A stretch of 64,000 nucleotides of DNA. It comes from Stigmatella aurantiaca (GTDB lineage Bacteria > Myxococcota > Myxococcia > Myxococcales > Myxococcaceae). The notes under the pieces were generated by a model. It worked only from the letters and a program-made list of their open reading frames with translations. It made no database searches and was not told the DNA's origin. The DNA lies in NCBI RefSeq assembly GCF_900109545.1, contig NZ_FOAP01000004.1, positions 1-64,000 on the forward strand, given 5' to 3'. Each line of letters begins with the position of its first letter. Positions within the stretch are counted from its first letter, which is position 1. The translations under genes and the position numbers were made by a program. Of this stretch, positions 8,366-16,213 are shown in pieces.

Positions 8366-10696
8366 TCAGCCGGCGCCAAAGCGCCTGGAAGCTCTTCGCC
8401 GCTGGCTCAGCCACAGCAACAACCCCAGGGGCGTGAGTGCGCCAACTCCCCCGGCCGTGGAGCAACCCGCGGCAAGCTCCTGGGATTCACCCGCTGCGTC
8501 CCCATTCAAGGGCGCCACCTCCTGCGAGAGCGCGAGCCGGGCGCCCGTGACAGACCTCACGGTGTGATTCGCCACCCAGTAGTCGTCGTTGCTGCCGCTC
8601 TTGAGAGAGAGCTGGCCGAGCTCATCGGTCAGTGGCGCATCGGAGCGGAAGGCGTAGCGGTCTGCCAGGAGGATTTCCGTGCCACCCGGCGGGCGGAGCC
8701 AAACGCTGTACCTCTGAGCGGGGACATCGGCCACCATCCGCACGTGGTAGATGCTGTTGAGCGTGTAGGGCACCCGGTTGACCGCCGCGTAGCCGCTCCC
8801 GTTGTACACCTCGAAGATCCCGTTCGGGCCCATCCGGAGCGCCATGGCCAGGTGCGAGCGCTCCGTGACGGTGGTGGAGCTGTCCGCGTAGCCGATCACG
8901 CCGTCGATGGGGGCGCGCAAGGGCCGCACGTCGAACTCGATGCTCTGCATTCCGGTGTTCCCTGTCCCCAGCGCGTGCAGGCTCGCGTAGAACCCTTGGC
9001 GCGAGTACCAGGTCTCGCCCACCGCGCGCACCGTGTGGTTGGCCACCCGGAACTCGTTGTCCCGGGTGCCGCTCTTGAGCACGGCCTTTCCGATATCGTC
9101 CATCACAGGCGCGGTCGAGCGGAACGCGTAGCGGTCTGCCAGGAGGACCTCCGCTCCCCCTTGCGGCCGGACCCAAACACTGTACTGACGGGCATCGAGG
9201 TCCGCGGAGATGCGGACGTGGTAGGGGGTGTTGGCCACGTAGAGCAGCGTGGTGGCCGCGGCGTAACCCGTCCCATTGTAGACGTCGAACCAACCACTCG
9301 GGTTCATGCGCACGAGCATGGAGAGCTGGGAGTACGCCGTCACGGACGTGGCGCTGTCCGCGTAGCCCACCACGCCATCAATCGAAGCGTCCAAGGGCGT
9401 CACATCGAACTCGATGGTCCGGAGCCCGGTGTTGCCTGGGCCGAGCTCCCGTACGGCTTCCGCGAAAAAGAGCCTGGAGTACCAGATGCCCGGAGACGGC
9501 GGCATGGGCTGCTGCTTGAAGCGGCGCAGGGCCTCGATGAAGTAGTAGTCCCCATAGACGAGACTCACATCCACCTCCTGGCCCGCGGGGTAATGGCCCA
9601 CGCCATGCAGCAGGATGCCAGGGCTGTTCGTGCCCGCGGCCAGGTAAGCGGGCGAGCTGAGCGTGTCGAGCATCTGCATGGCGGCATTCCAGTACTGGAG
9701 CTGCGTGCTCGCGTCCGGGACGTAGTTCGTCAGCTCCAGCAGCGCCGAGGCCACGGCTGCCGCAGCCGAGGAGTCCTTGAGCATCTGGCTGGCAGGGGCA
9801 TCGAAGTCCCAGGGCGGAATGCCGTCCGCAGGCAAGCGGCTCAGGTAGTAGCCGGTGACTTTCTGCGCGGCCTCCAGCATTCGCGGATCCCGCGTGTACC
9901 GGTAGAGGAGGGTGTAGCCATACACCGCCCAGGCTTGCCCCCGGGTCCAGGTGGACGTGTTCGAATACCCCTGGTAGGTGCCCTGAAAGCGCAGGGCCCC
10001 CGTGTTCCGATCGTAGTCCGCGACGTGGAAGGTGCTCCCGTCCGCACGGACCAGATCGCTCAGGGTCCGCAGCGCGTGGTTGACGGCCATGTCCCGCCAA
10101 CCCACCTGCCCACCGTTCTGGGCGCCCCAGAGCAGCAGCTCCAGGTTCATCATCGTGTCGATGACCAGCGGAAGTTGCCAGTCCGGGTTCCAGTCGCAAC
10201 AGTTGATGATGCCCACGCGCGGGTTGTACCGGGAGGCGAGCGAGCCAGCGGCCGTTAGCAGCACCTGCCGGTAGTAGTCATCCCCCGTGAGCTGGTACGC
10301 CAGCGCATAGCTGGGGATGAACTTGAATCCCAGGTCATGGGTCTGCATGTTGCTCTTCTGGACCTCCAGGTTCCGCGTCCACGTGTCCGCACGCACCCGC
10401 CAGGTGGCAACCCCCGTCTGCTGGTACATGTACCAGAGTTCCCCCGGGAAGAACCCCTGCGTCCAACCGAGCAAGTCCGTGGCGGGGATGAGCCGCCATG
10501 TCCCATTGGGCAGAGAACTCTTGGGGTACTGGTTCGCCGGCACCTGCGCGGCCGTCCGCACGAGCTGTTCCTGGGCAAATTGAAGGGCGCGGTCCGCCGC
10601 CGCCTCATCGAAAGCCCTCGCGGGCCCTGCCACCAGCGCACAAAGCGTGCTCAAAAAGGCCAAGATCCGGGTTTTTCTCTTACCCCCATACACCAT
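8366..10696 (-). CDS. secreted GH88-type unsaturated glucuronyl hydrolase with two repeat domains and MYXO-CTERM tail
   Basis: Start ATG 10696 (GAGAGGA upstream) gives 776 residues with a signal peptide cut after about A28. Residues 30-415 match GH88 unsaturated glucuronyl hydrolases: HDLGF holds D121 and VIDTMMNLELL holds D180, equivalent to the catalytic aspartates of the family, which cleaves unsaturated uronyl residues left by polysaccharide lyases. Two ~155-residue copies follow (about 420-570 and 575-725; each has WYSR, IEFDV, VxGYAD, LLADRYAFRS, VANHTVR), probably beta-sandwich binding modules. The end, GCSTAGG plus a hydrophobic helix plus RRR, is a MYXO-CTERM sorting signal, so the enzyme is likely processed and displayed on the cell surface. 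It is divergent from the repeat protein at 10890. Confidence 0.85.
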   Translation of the reverse strand: MVYGGKRKTRILAFLSTLCALVAGPARAFDEAAADRALQFAQEQLVRTAAQVPANQYPKSSLPNGTWRLIPATDLLGWTQGFFPGELWYMYQQTGVATWRVRADTWTRNLEVQKSNMQTHDLGFKFIPSYALAYQLTGDDYYRQVLLTAAGSLASRYNPRVGIINCCDWNPDWQLPLVIDTMMNLELLLWGAQNGGQVGWRDMAVNHALRTLSDLVRADGSTFHVADYDRNTGALRFQGTYQGYSNTSTWTRGQAWAVYGYTLLYRYTRDPRMLEAAQKVTGYYLSRLPADGIPPWDFDAPASQMLKDSSAAAAVASALLELTNYVPDASTQLQYWNAAMQMLDTLSSPAYLAAGTNSPGILLHGVGHYPAGQEVDVSLVYGDYYFIEALRRFKQQPMPPSPGIWYSRLFFAEAVRELGPGNTGLRTIEFDVTPLDASIDGVVGYADSATSVTAYSQLSMLVRMNPSGWFDVYNGTGYAAATTLLYVANTPYHVRISADLDARQYSVWVRPQGGAEVLLADRYAFRSTAPVMDDIGKAVLKSGTRDNEFRVANHTVRAVGETWYSRQGFYASLHALGTGNTGMQSIEFDVRPLRAPIDGVIGYADSSTTVTERSHLAMALRMGPNGIFEVYNGSGYAAVNRVPYTLNSIYHVRMVADVPAQRYSVWLRPPGGTEILLADRYAFRSDAPLTDELGQLSLKSGSNDDYWVANHTVRSVTGARLALSQEVAPLNGDAAGESQELAAGCSTAGGVGALTPLGLLLWLSQRRRASRRFGAG

Positions 10697-10889
10697 CCAC
10701 ACACCATCCTCTCTTGGTGAGAAGAAGATGTCCCGCCAGGAACAATTGCCTATTGGCCTGAAGGAGGTGCGCGTCCCCGGCTGGGGGCTGGGAGAAGGCA
10801 GCCGGGGGCTCGAAAGCGGGTTGCTCACAACGGTTGGCTTTGGCCCACCATGTCTAAAGGGGGCCACGCGCCCACTTTCTGGAGGCAAC

Positions 10890-11882
10890 ATGCAGAACGA
10901 GCCACATCCGCTGTCCGAGAGCCAAACCCCGTCCATTCAGCCCAGAGGAGAGCTGGAAGCCTATACTTTCTTGGAGGGCCAGCTCGAGCACGCGTATACC
11001 CAGAGCAACGTGCGGAGCTCCTGGGACTTGCTCATCCCAGGGGCCTACATGGAGTTCACGGAGGCCACGAACCTGCTCTTCTATGACCGCACGGCAGGAC
11101 TGGCTGAAATCTACCTGCCCGAGGGGCCTCAGGGAGAACTTCAACTGCTCAAGCGGCACACCGGCTGGCGCCGTGGCTGGGATCTCATCCTCGCGGACCA
11201 CTTCCTGGAAGTCAGCAAGGGAGACTCCCTGCTCTTCTATGACCGGGAAGCAGGATTGGGAGAACTGCACGCCATGGACGGTGAGGCAGGCGTCTTCCAG
11301 GTCGCGCGCTTCACCGATTGGCGCCGCACGTGGGACGCGATCCTTCCGATCATGCCCCTGGACGTCTCCCCTGGCACCGGACAGGTCTTCACCTCGCTCC
11401 TCTTCTACGACAGGGCCGTAGGCGAAGGTGAGTTCTATACCACGGATGGGCAGGGCCACCTCTCCCGGGTATCACGGCACTCCGATTGGCGCCGCACCTG
11501 GGACCTGATCGTCCCCTTCACCCAGTCCACCAGCGATGCCAATCGCACCGTGTTGGTGTTCTATGACCGGAGCGCGGGGCATGGAGAGCTGTACGCCGTG
11601 GACGGGCAGGGGGACATCGCCCGGTTGTCAAAATACACCGGCTGGCGCCGGAGCTGGGACCTGATCATCCCTTGCCGCATCTCTGGCATCAACGCCAACG
11701 GACTGCTGTTCTATGACCGGAGCGCGGGGCTGGGAGAGCTGTACGCCGTGGATGGGCGTGGGGCGCTTTCCCTGGTGTCTCGGTATACAGGCTGGCGCCA
11801 GACCTGGGATGCCATCGTGTTCGGCACCCTGGCCGGCCCGGGTCCCCTCCTCGATCCGAGTCTCCTCTTCTACGAGCGGTAG
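10890..11882 (+). CDS. tandem FYDR/WRRxWD repeat protein
   Basis: Start ATG 10890 has GGAGG at 10881-10885. The 330-residue protein is built of five full 50-56-residue repeats and partial ones at both ends. Each repeat reads LLFYDRxAGxGExY, then DGxG, then WRRxWDxIxP. No signal peptide is visible. The periodic FYDR and WDxI strands suggest a beta-propeller or lectin-like fold, with similarity in style to tachylectin or FG-GAP repeats but no exact family recognised. It is divergent from the surface glycoside hydrolase, with 193 nt between the starts. A role in carbohydrate binding is inference from fold and context. Confidence 0.75.
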   Translation: MQNEPHPLSESQTPSIQPRGELEAYTFLEGQLEHAYTQSNVRSSWDLLIPGAYMEFTEATNLLFYDRTAGLAEIYLPEGPQGELQLLKRHTGWRRGWDLILADHFLEVSKGDSLLFYDREAGLGELHAMDGEAGVFQVARFTDWRRTWDAILPIMPLDVSPGTGQVFTSLLFYDRAVGEGEFYTTDGQGHLSRVSRHSDWRRTWDLIVPFTQSTSDANRTVLVFYDRSAGHGELYAVDGQGDIARLSKYTGWRRSWDLIIPCRISGINANGLLFYDRSAGLGELYAVDGRGALSLVSRYTGWRQTWDAIVFGTLAGPGPLLDPSLLFYER

Positions 11883-11904
11883 AAGGGAGAACGGGCTGAG
11901 CGGC

Positions 11905-13440
11905 TCATGGCGCCGCCAGCCCGAGCTCCTCCTGGAAACGGTTGGAGAAGACACGCCGTGACTCCGCGTCGAGCAGCGTGTTCCGGGCGGCGAGCCACCG
12001 GTCGATGGCATCTCCATACATCTCCCGGACGGCTTCTGCGCCCAGCTCGAGCTGCTTGCCCCAATGGAATGTGTGCGGGATGCCGCGCTCGCGGAGCGCC
12101 GCCCACACGCGCCGGTAGAGCGACAGGGTGCGGTCCGACAAGGGGCCGTCGAGCTCCAGGACACAGGTGGGTTCGAAGCGCGTCCACCCGAGTGTGGCCT
12201 GGGTCTGCTTCACGTAGCGGAAAGCAATCAGCACCGGGAAGGGCCCGGACTCCCGGTTGAAGTCCTGCACCAGGTCCAGGGCCTCCGTGGCGCGGGAGAT
12301 CGGCAGGCCCATCGCCGTGCTGGCCACCCGGCCTCGGATGGTGGTGTTGGTGAAGATCTCCCCGAGCGTCCCCTCGACGCCATGGATGTCCCGATAGGCC
12401 CTGGACAGCACCTGGTTGACCGCGAAGGGAATGGCGGGCGGAGCCAGGTCCGTGACCAGGCCGATGAAGGCCGCCGCGTCGTCGCCCGGCCCCATGCCGT
12501 CCAGGTCAATCCCGGGCCGGGAGTAGCCGGGCCGGAAGGGCCGCCGGTACAGGGTGATGACGTGCGCGCTGTGGGTGGGCGCGAAGGGGTTCACCACCAC
12601 CTGGAAGTGATAGGGCCGCTCGGCGCCACCCGGCAGCGCGAGGCCCGAGAAGTCCAGGGTGTCGAGCGCCCTCCGCAGGGCCCTGTCCAGCGGCAGCCGC
12701 TGGCGGTACATCTTCAGCAGGAAGAGCGGGTCTGTCTCCAGCAGCACGCCGTGGATGATGCCGAAGCTGCCGAAGCTCACGAGGGCGGCATCGAAGAGCG
12801 CATCGTCGCGCACCAGCTCGGCGCCGAGCCGGCGCGCGAACCCGTCCGAGGTGACTGGACGGGAGGCGCGCTCGAGCCAGATGTGGCGTTGCGGCCCCAC
12901 GAGCAGGTGCAGCCCGGCGACGGTGTCATGAATGGCCCCTGTGTCGATGGCCGAGCCATGCGTCCCCGTGGACAGCGCGCCGGCAATGGTCTGTCCATTG
13001 CTTGCGCCGCTCGTCTTCAGGGAGCGCCCCAGCCGCCGGAAACGCGCGTTGAGTTCCACGATGGTGCAGCCGCACTGCACGAAGTGCAGCCCGGCGGCGT
13101 CGCCCGTGTACCCGGCATGCACCATCTCCGGCGTGAGGCGGAAGTAGAGGTTGAGCGGCTTGGTATTCACCAGGCGGCCATCGGTCGCAGGGGCGCCCGA
13201 GAGGGACCAGCCGCCTCCCAGGGCGCGGAGGTGGATGCGGTCCATCACCGCATCGGCGATGAGCTCCTGCAGGCCCCGGGTCGTCGCGTTGTAACGCTCG
13301 AGCGGCGAGCCGTCTCCGGTGGGGTTCCAGATGTCATAGATTCCCAGGAGTTTTTGCGTGTAGGTCTGATGTTTGTTCGTCCACGTGTGCTGCCGCGTAT
13401 CGATCACGAGGGACTGGAGTTCGGCGGCTTGCTCACTCAT
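11905..13440 (-). CDS. FAD-dependent oxidoreductase (PCMH/VAO type)
   Basis: The 511-residue protein has an FAD-binding PCMH domain: RALGGGWSLSG (about 68-78), GRSLKTSGASNGQTIAGALS and STGTHGS (about 148-162). This is the pyrophosphate-binding region of vanillyl-alcohol-oxidase-fold enzymes, close to aldonolactone/sugar oxidases. The C-terminal half is the substrate-binding cap. The residue before GGG is L rather than the H or C of covalent flavoproteins, so FAD is probably non-covalent. No signal peptide is seen. Its start overlaps the end of the Bor-like lipoprotein gene by 8 nt, so they are co-translated. The substrate is unknown; alcohol or sugar-acid oxidation would be typical. Confidence 0.8.
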   Translation of the reverse strand: MSEQAAELQSLVIDTRQHTWTNKHQTYTQKLLGIYDIWNPTGDGSPLERYNATTRGLQELIADAVMDRIHLRALGGGWSLSGAPATDGRLVNTKPLNLYFRLTPEMVHAGYTGDAAGLHFVQCGCTIVELNARFRRLGRSLKTSGASNGQTIAGALSTGTHGSAIDTGAIHDTVAGLHLLVGPQRHIWLERASRPVTSDGFARRLGAELVRDDALFDAALVSFGSFGIIHGVLLETDPLFLLKMYRQRLPLDRALRRALDTLDFSGLALPGGAERPYHFQVVVNPFAPTHSAHVITLYRRPFRPGYSRPGIDLDGMGPGDDAAAFIGLVTDLAPPAIPFAVNQVLSRAYRDIHGVEGTLGEIFTNTTIRGRVASTAMGLPISRATEALDLVQDFNRESGPFPVLIAFRYVKQTQATLGWTRFEPTCVLELDGPLSDRTLSLYRRVWAALRERGIPHTFHWGKQLELGAEAVREMYGDAIDRWLAARNTLLDAESRRVFSNRFQEELGLAAP

Positions 13441-13810
13441 GAGGGGCCTCCTGGAGTGCGGGGACCTGGAGGCCGATCACGCCCTCTTCCTCTGGCCGCT
13501 TGGCACAGCGCCATTCCACCCGGAGCGGAGACCAGAAGCCGAGCGTCAGCGCGGTGAGGACCGTGTAACCGAAGTGGGTGGTGACCCGGACCTCGTCCAG
13601 CGCATTGCTGGGCTCGCAGGTGATGGCGGTCACGTCCTGGGGCTTGTTCAACAACCCCCAGGCGAGCGAGTGGACTGTCTTCCGCTGGGGCTCTGTCGCG
13701 GGGGCCGGGGCTGGTACCTGGACACCGTAGTGGTAGCAGCCTGCGTTCAAGGACAGGAAGAGCGCAGTGGCCACCACACGGCGATTCTTCCGAGAAACGG
13801 GTGTTTGCAT
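13433..13810 (-). CDS. Bor-like lipoprotein
   Basis: ATG 13810 with GGGGAG upstream gives 125 residues. A basic N-terminus and hydrophobic helix end in the lipobox LNAGC (C25). The mature part follows the Bor/Iss family: SLAWGLL, then a ITCEPSNALDEV segment, then the hydrophobic TVLTALTLGFWSPLRV and a final Cys (WRC). Bor of phage lambda is an outer-membrane lipoprotein linked to serum survival; bacterial homologues are widespread with unclear roles. It is the first gene of a two-gene operon with the FAD oxidase. Confidence 0.7.
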   Translation of the reverse strand: MQTPVSRKNRRVVATALFLSLNAGCYHYGVQVPAPAPATEPQRKTVHSLAWGLLNKPQDVTAITCEPSNALDEVRVTTHFGYTVLTALTLGFWSPLRVEWRCAKRPEEEGVIGLQVPALQEAPHE

Positions 13811-13952
13811 ACACAGCTCTCCCCATGACAGGCCGCCATCACTTGGAGAGGGTGGAGCAGGGGAGGATGTGACGGCATCGGACGGGAGGGCGGGGGCGCA
13901 TGGCTGGACGCTCGCCTGGGTTACTTTGTGGCGCGGGCCGCGAGCAGGCTGG

Positions 13953-14729
13953 ATGCTCTTCTCCATGCCTCTGCTTCCTCGCCTCCAACTGTTCGAGTTC
14001 CTTGACCAGCCGTGGCTGCCCGAGCCGCTGCGCCGTGGCGAGACCGACTACTTGCGCGTCGTGCTCGATCGCCTGCGGCCCTACGATGGCGTAGCGCCTC
14101 AACTGGCGGAGTTGCTCCGCACGGCGGGCACGGACCGGATCGTTGACCTTTGCTCTGGCGCGGGGGGCCCGTGGCGCACCTTGCTCCCGGCGCTGCGGGC
14201 GGTGCACGGCCAGGCCGAGGTGGTGCTCACCGACCTTCATCCCACCCCGGGGCAGGCGCTACCGCCCGGTGTGCACTACCGCGACACCCCGGTCGATGCC
14301 ACCCGCATCCCCGAGGAACTGGCGGGGGTGCGGACCCTGTTCGAGGGGCTGCACCACTTCCCTCCGGAGCAAGCCCGCGCCCTGCTCGCGGATGCCGCCG
14401 CGCGCAGGGTTCCCTTCGCTGCCTTCGAACTCACCCAGCGCACGCTGCCGTACATCCTCGTCCAGTGCCTGCTCATCGGCCCCCTCGTGTGGGGCTTCAC
14501 CCTGCTCATCCGCCCGGTGCGCTGGTGGCGCCTGGCCCTCACCTATCTGGTGCCCATCCTCCCCTTGCTCATTCTCTGGGATGGGGTGGTGTCGTCGCTG
14601 CGGACCTATGCTCCCGAGGACCTTGAGAGGCTGACCACAGGGCTCGGCGGTGACGGGTACCGCTGGAGCAGCGGGGTGCATCGCGTGCAGGGGATGGCGA
14701 TCACCTACCTCATTGGGCAGCCCGTGTAG
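13953..14729 (+). CDS. membrane-associated class I methyltransferase-like protein
   Basis: Starting at ATG 13953 (another ATG at 13965; an open frame continues upstream without support) the 258-residue protein has RIVDLCSGAGGPW, an AdoMet-binding motif I, then EVVLTDLHPTP as motif II. Two hydrophobic helices (YILVQCLLIGPLVWGFTLLI and LALTYLVPILPLLILWDGVV) interrupt the C-terminal half, so the enzyme is probably tethered to the membrane and may act on a lipid or membrane-bound small molecule. The gene is divergent from the Bor-like operon and ends in a strong hairpin. Confidence 0.7.
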   Translation: MLFSMPLLPRLQLFEFLDQPWLPEPLRRGETDYLRVVLDRLRPYDGVAPQLAELLRTAGTDRIVDLCSGAGGPWRTLLPALRAVHGQAEVVLTDLHPTPGQALPPGVHYRDTPVDATRIPEELAGVRTLFEGLHHFPPEQARALLADAAARRVPFAAFELTQRTLPYILVQCLLIGPLVWGFTLLIRPVRWWRLALTYLVPILPLLILWDGVVSSLRTYAPEDLERLTTGLGGDGYRWSSGVHRVQGMAITYLIGQPV

Positions 14730-14750
14730 CCAGGGCCTGGTCACGGGCTG
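14718..14750. terminator. bidirectional hairpin terminator
   Basis: A 9-bp perfect stem, CAGCCCGTG (14718-14726) with CACGGGCTG (14742-14750), encloses a second palindrome CCAGGGCCTGG. It spans the stop codon of the methyltransferase gene and lies 9 nt from the stop of the convergent lysozyme gene. There is no clear U-run on either strand. Confidence 0.5.
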
Positions 14751-14758
14751 CCGGACGC

Positions 14759-15748
14759 TTACTCCTGAGGCGCAGCGGCTGCCTGCGCGTCCAGCGCCGC
14801 CTGCAGGTAATCCCGGCGCCGCTCGAAGCGATCCTGCGGGACGCCCCAGTCACCGGTCATCTTGCTCTCGTCCGCGAGCAGGTCGTGGAGCCCCTGGAGA
14901 TCATTGTTGACGAGGTGCTGCTGAATCTCCGTCCGGGTGGAGGGCTTGTAGTCGCCCCGGTAGAGCAGATCCACGGCGACGTCCTTGATGGCGGGATCCA
15001 GGTTGTCAAAGTCGACGCTGCCGTACTTGGCGACCGTGTCGTCCTTGTTGGAGATCCGCTCCACCTCCGACTCGTAGTGGTCGTACACCTTGGTGAACAG
15101 TTCCTTCTGGGCCGCGGGGCTGATTTCGATGGCGGCCACATCCTCCCGCTTGGTGAAGTCGGAGGCCGCCTTGCCCTCCAACCCCGCGCCCTGGGCCAGC
15201 AGCTCGGCGTCGGCATCGGGCACGCCCGCGGCGATCAGATCCGAGCGAACGGTCTCCTCCGACCGCCCCTTCATGTCGTAGCCGCGGCCGATGGTGACCC
15301 CGGACGCGCCCCCGGGCCAATGGGCCTCGCGGCTGAAGTAGGCCCCCCTCGTCTCGAGCCCCTCGGCATCGAACGTCAGCTGCCCCTTGGGCACTTCGAA
15401 GTCGCTGACGAAGGTCTGCGGCGTGGGGTTCAGGGGAGTGGCCCCCAGGAGCTCGGGCGCCGCCTCGAGGGCCTTGGCGGGATCGAAGGCCGCCGCGTCC
15501 ATCGGCTGGTTCCGGATCGGGGTGGACGACATGAGGTTCGGCATCGACGCGACGTTCTTGGCCTGCTCGAACGTGCTCTGATCGAAGTTCACCGTCGGGG
15601 TCTTGGCGACGGGGTTGCTCTGGGCCACGTCCGGGGTGGTCTTGTTGACGCTGGTGGTGGCGTTCGCCGAGGACGACTGAGAGGTGCTGCTGCGGGAAGA
15701 GACCGAGCTGGAGCCAGAAGACGAGCCGCGCGTGGAATCGACGCCCAT
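14759..15748 (-). CDS. pesticin/phage-lysozyme-like muramidase with Ser-rich leader
   Basis: Start ATG 15748 has GAGG 5 nt upstream. The 329-residue protein has a low-complexity Ser/Thr-rich N-terminus (residues 4-45) and a linker. A domain from about 140 then carries SREAHWPGGASGVTIGRGYD, the N-terminal catalytic region of T4-lysozyme-like pesticin domains (E of REAHWP as candidate acid, the GxxIGxGYD loop), followed by helices with ISPAAQKELF and VDLLYRGDY. There is no Sec signal, so export would need another route, such as a specialised secretion system, or lysis. The 3-TM gene 52 nt upstream could be an immunity or holin partner. The enzyme class is well supported, the toxin role is inference. 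Confidence 0.75.
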   Translation of the reverse strand: MGVDSTRGSSSGSSSVSSRSSTSQSSSANATTSVNKTTPDVAQSNPVAKTPTVNFDQSTFEQAKNVASMPNLMSSTPIRNQPMDAAAFDPAKALEAAPELLGATPLNPTPQTFVSDFEVPKGQLTFDAEGLETRGAYFSREAHWPGGASGVTIGRGYDMKGRSEETVRSDLIAAGVPDADAELLAQGAGLEGKAASDFTKREDVAAIEISPAAQKELFTKVYDHYESEVERISNKDDTVAKYGSVDFDNLDPAIKDVAVDLLYRGDYKPSTRTEIQQHLVNNDLQGLHDLLADESKMTGDWGVPQDRFERRRDYLQAALDAQAAAAPQE

Positions 15749-15800
15749 GGGGAACCTCGGAGAGCCGGCGTGGAAGGGGAGAAGGTAATGCACTGTGTGT

Positions 15801-16199
15801 TTATGTATGCCTGAGCCCCTCAGGGCTCAGAGCGCACAGCGATCTTGGAGTTCTCGCCGGAGGCCCGCCGTTGTTGCGTTGGAGCCGCAAATTCTTTAAG
15901 CCCGCGCAGAGCACCAAGGCCCCCAGGCTCCAGAGGGCGGCTTTCCGGAAGATGCCATCCGCCCAGGCCGGGTGCAGCATGCCGCCGAGCCACCCGGCGG
16001 TAGCCAGCACGATGAGCAGCACGACCCAGAGAACGAGCACCGGCGCGACCACCGCCGCCGCGAACTGCATGCCGTCCTGAAGGTACGGGATGTGCTCGTG
16101 AACGAGGTGTCCTACCCCCGCGAGCAGGAGCAGCAGCACCTCCACGGCGCCCAAGCCGAGCGCGCCGTACCCCGTCCAGCGGACTGCCTTCGCGAACAT
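15801..16199 (-). CDS. small membrane protein with three helices
   Basis: The 132-residue product has three clear hydrophobic segments: about 11-33, 43-70 and 84-101. A short basic tail follows (RLQRNN, then PARTPRS). Start ATG 16199 has AGGAAG upstream and lies 14 nt after the stop of the YWTD-propeller gene. The lysozyme-like gene begins 52 nt downstream. No family recognised. Its position before a peptidoglycan hydrolase allows immunity, holin or export functions; none is proven. Confidence 0.65.
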   Translation of the reverse strand: MFAKAVRWTGYGALGLGAVEVLLLLLAGVGHLVHEHIPYLQDGMQFAAAVVAPVLVLWVVLLIVLATAGWLGGMLHPAWADGIFRKAALWSLGALVLCAGLKNLRLQRNNGGPPARTPRSLCALSPEGLRHT

Positions 16200-16213
16200 C
16201 TTCTGCTTCCTGG

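Noticed and set aside
8252..10258. 668-codon plus-strand frame across the GH88 gene
   Set aside because: No motif and strongly biased composition; the minus-strand gene has catalytic Asp residues, repeats and a sorting tail.
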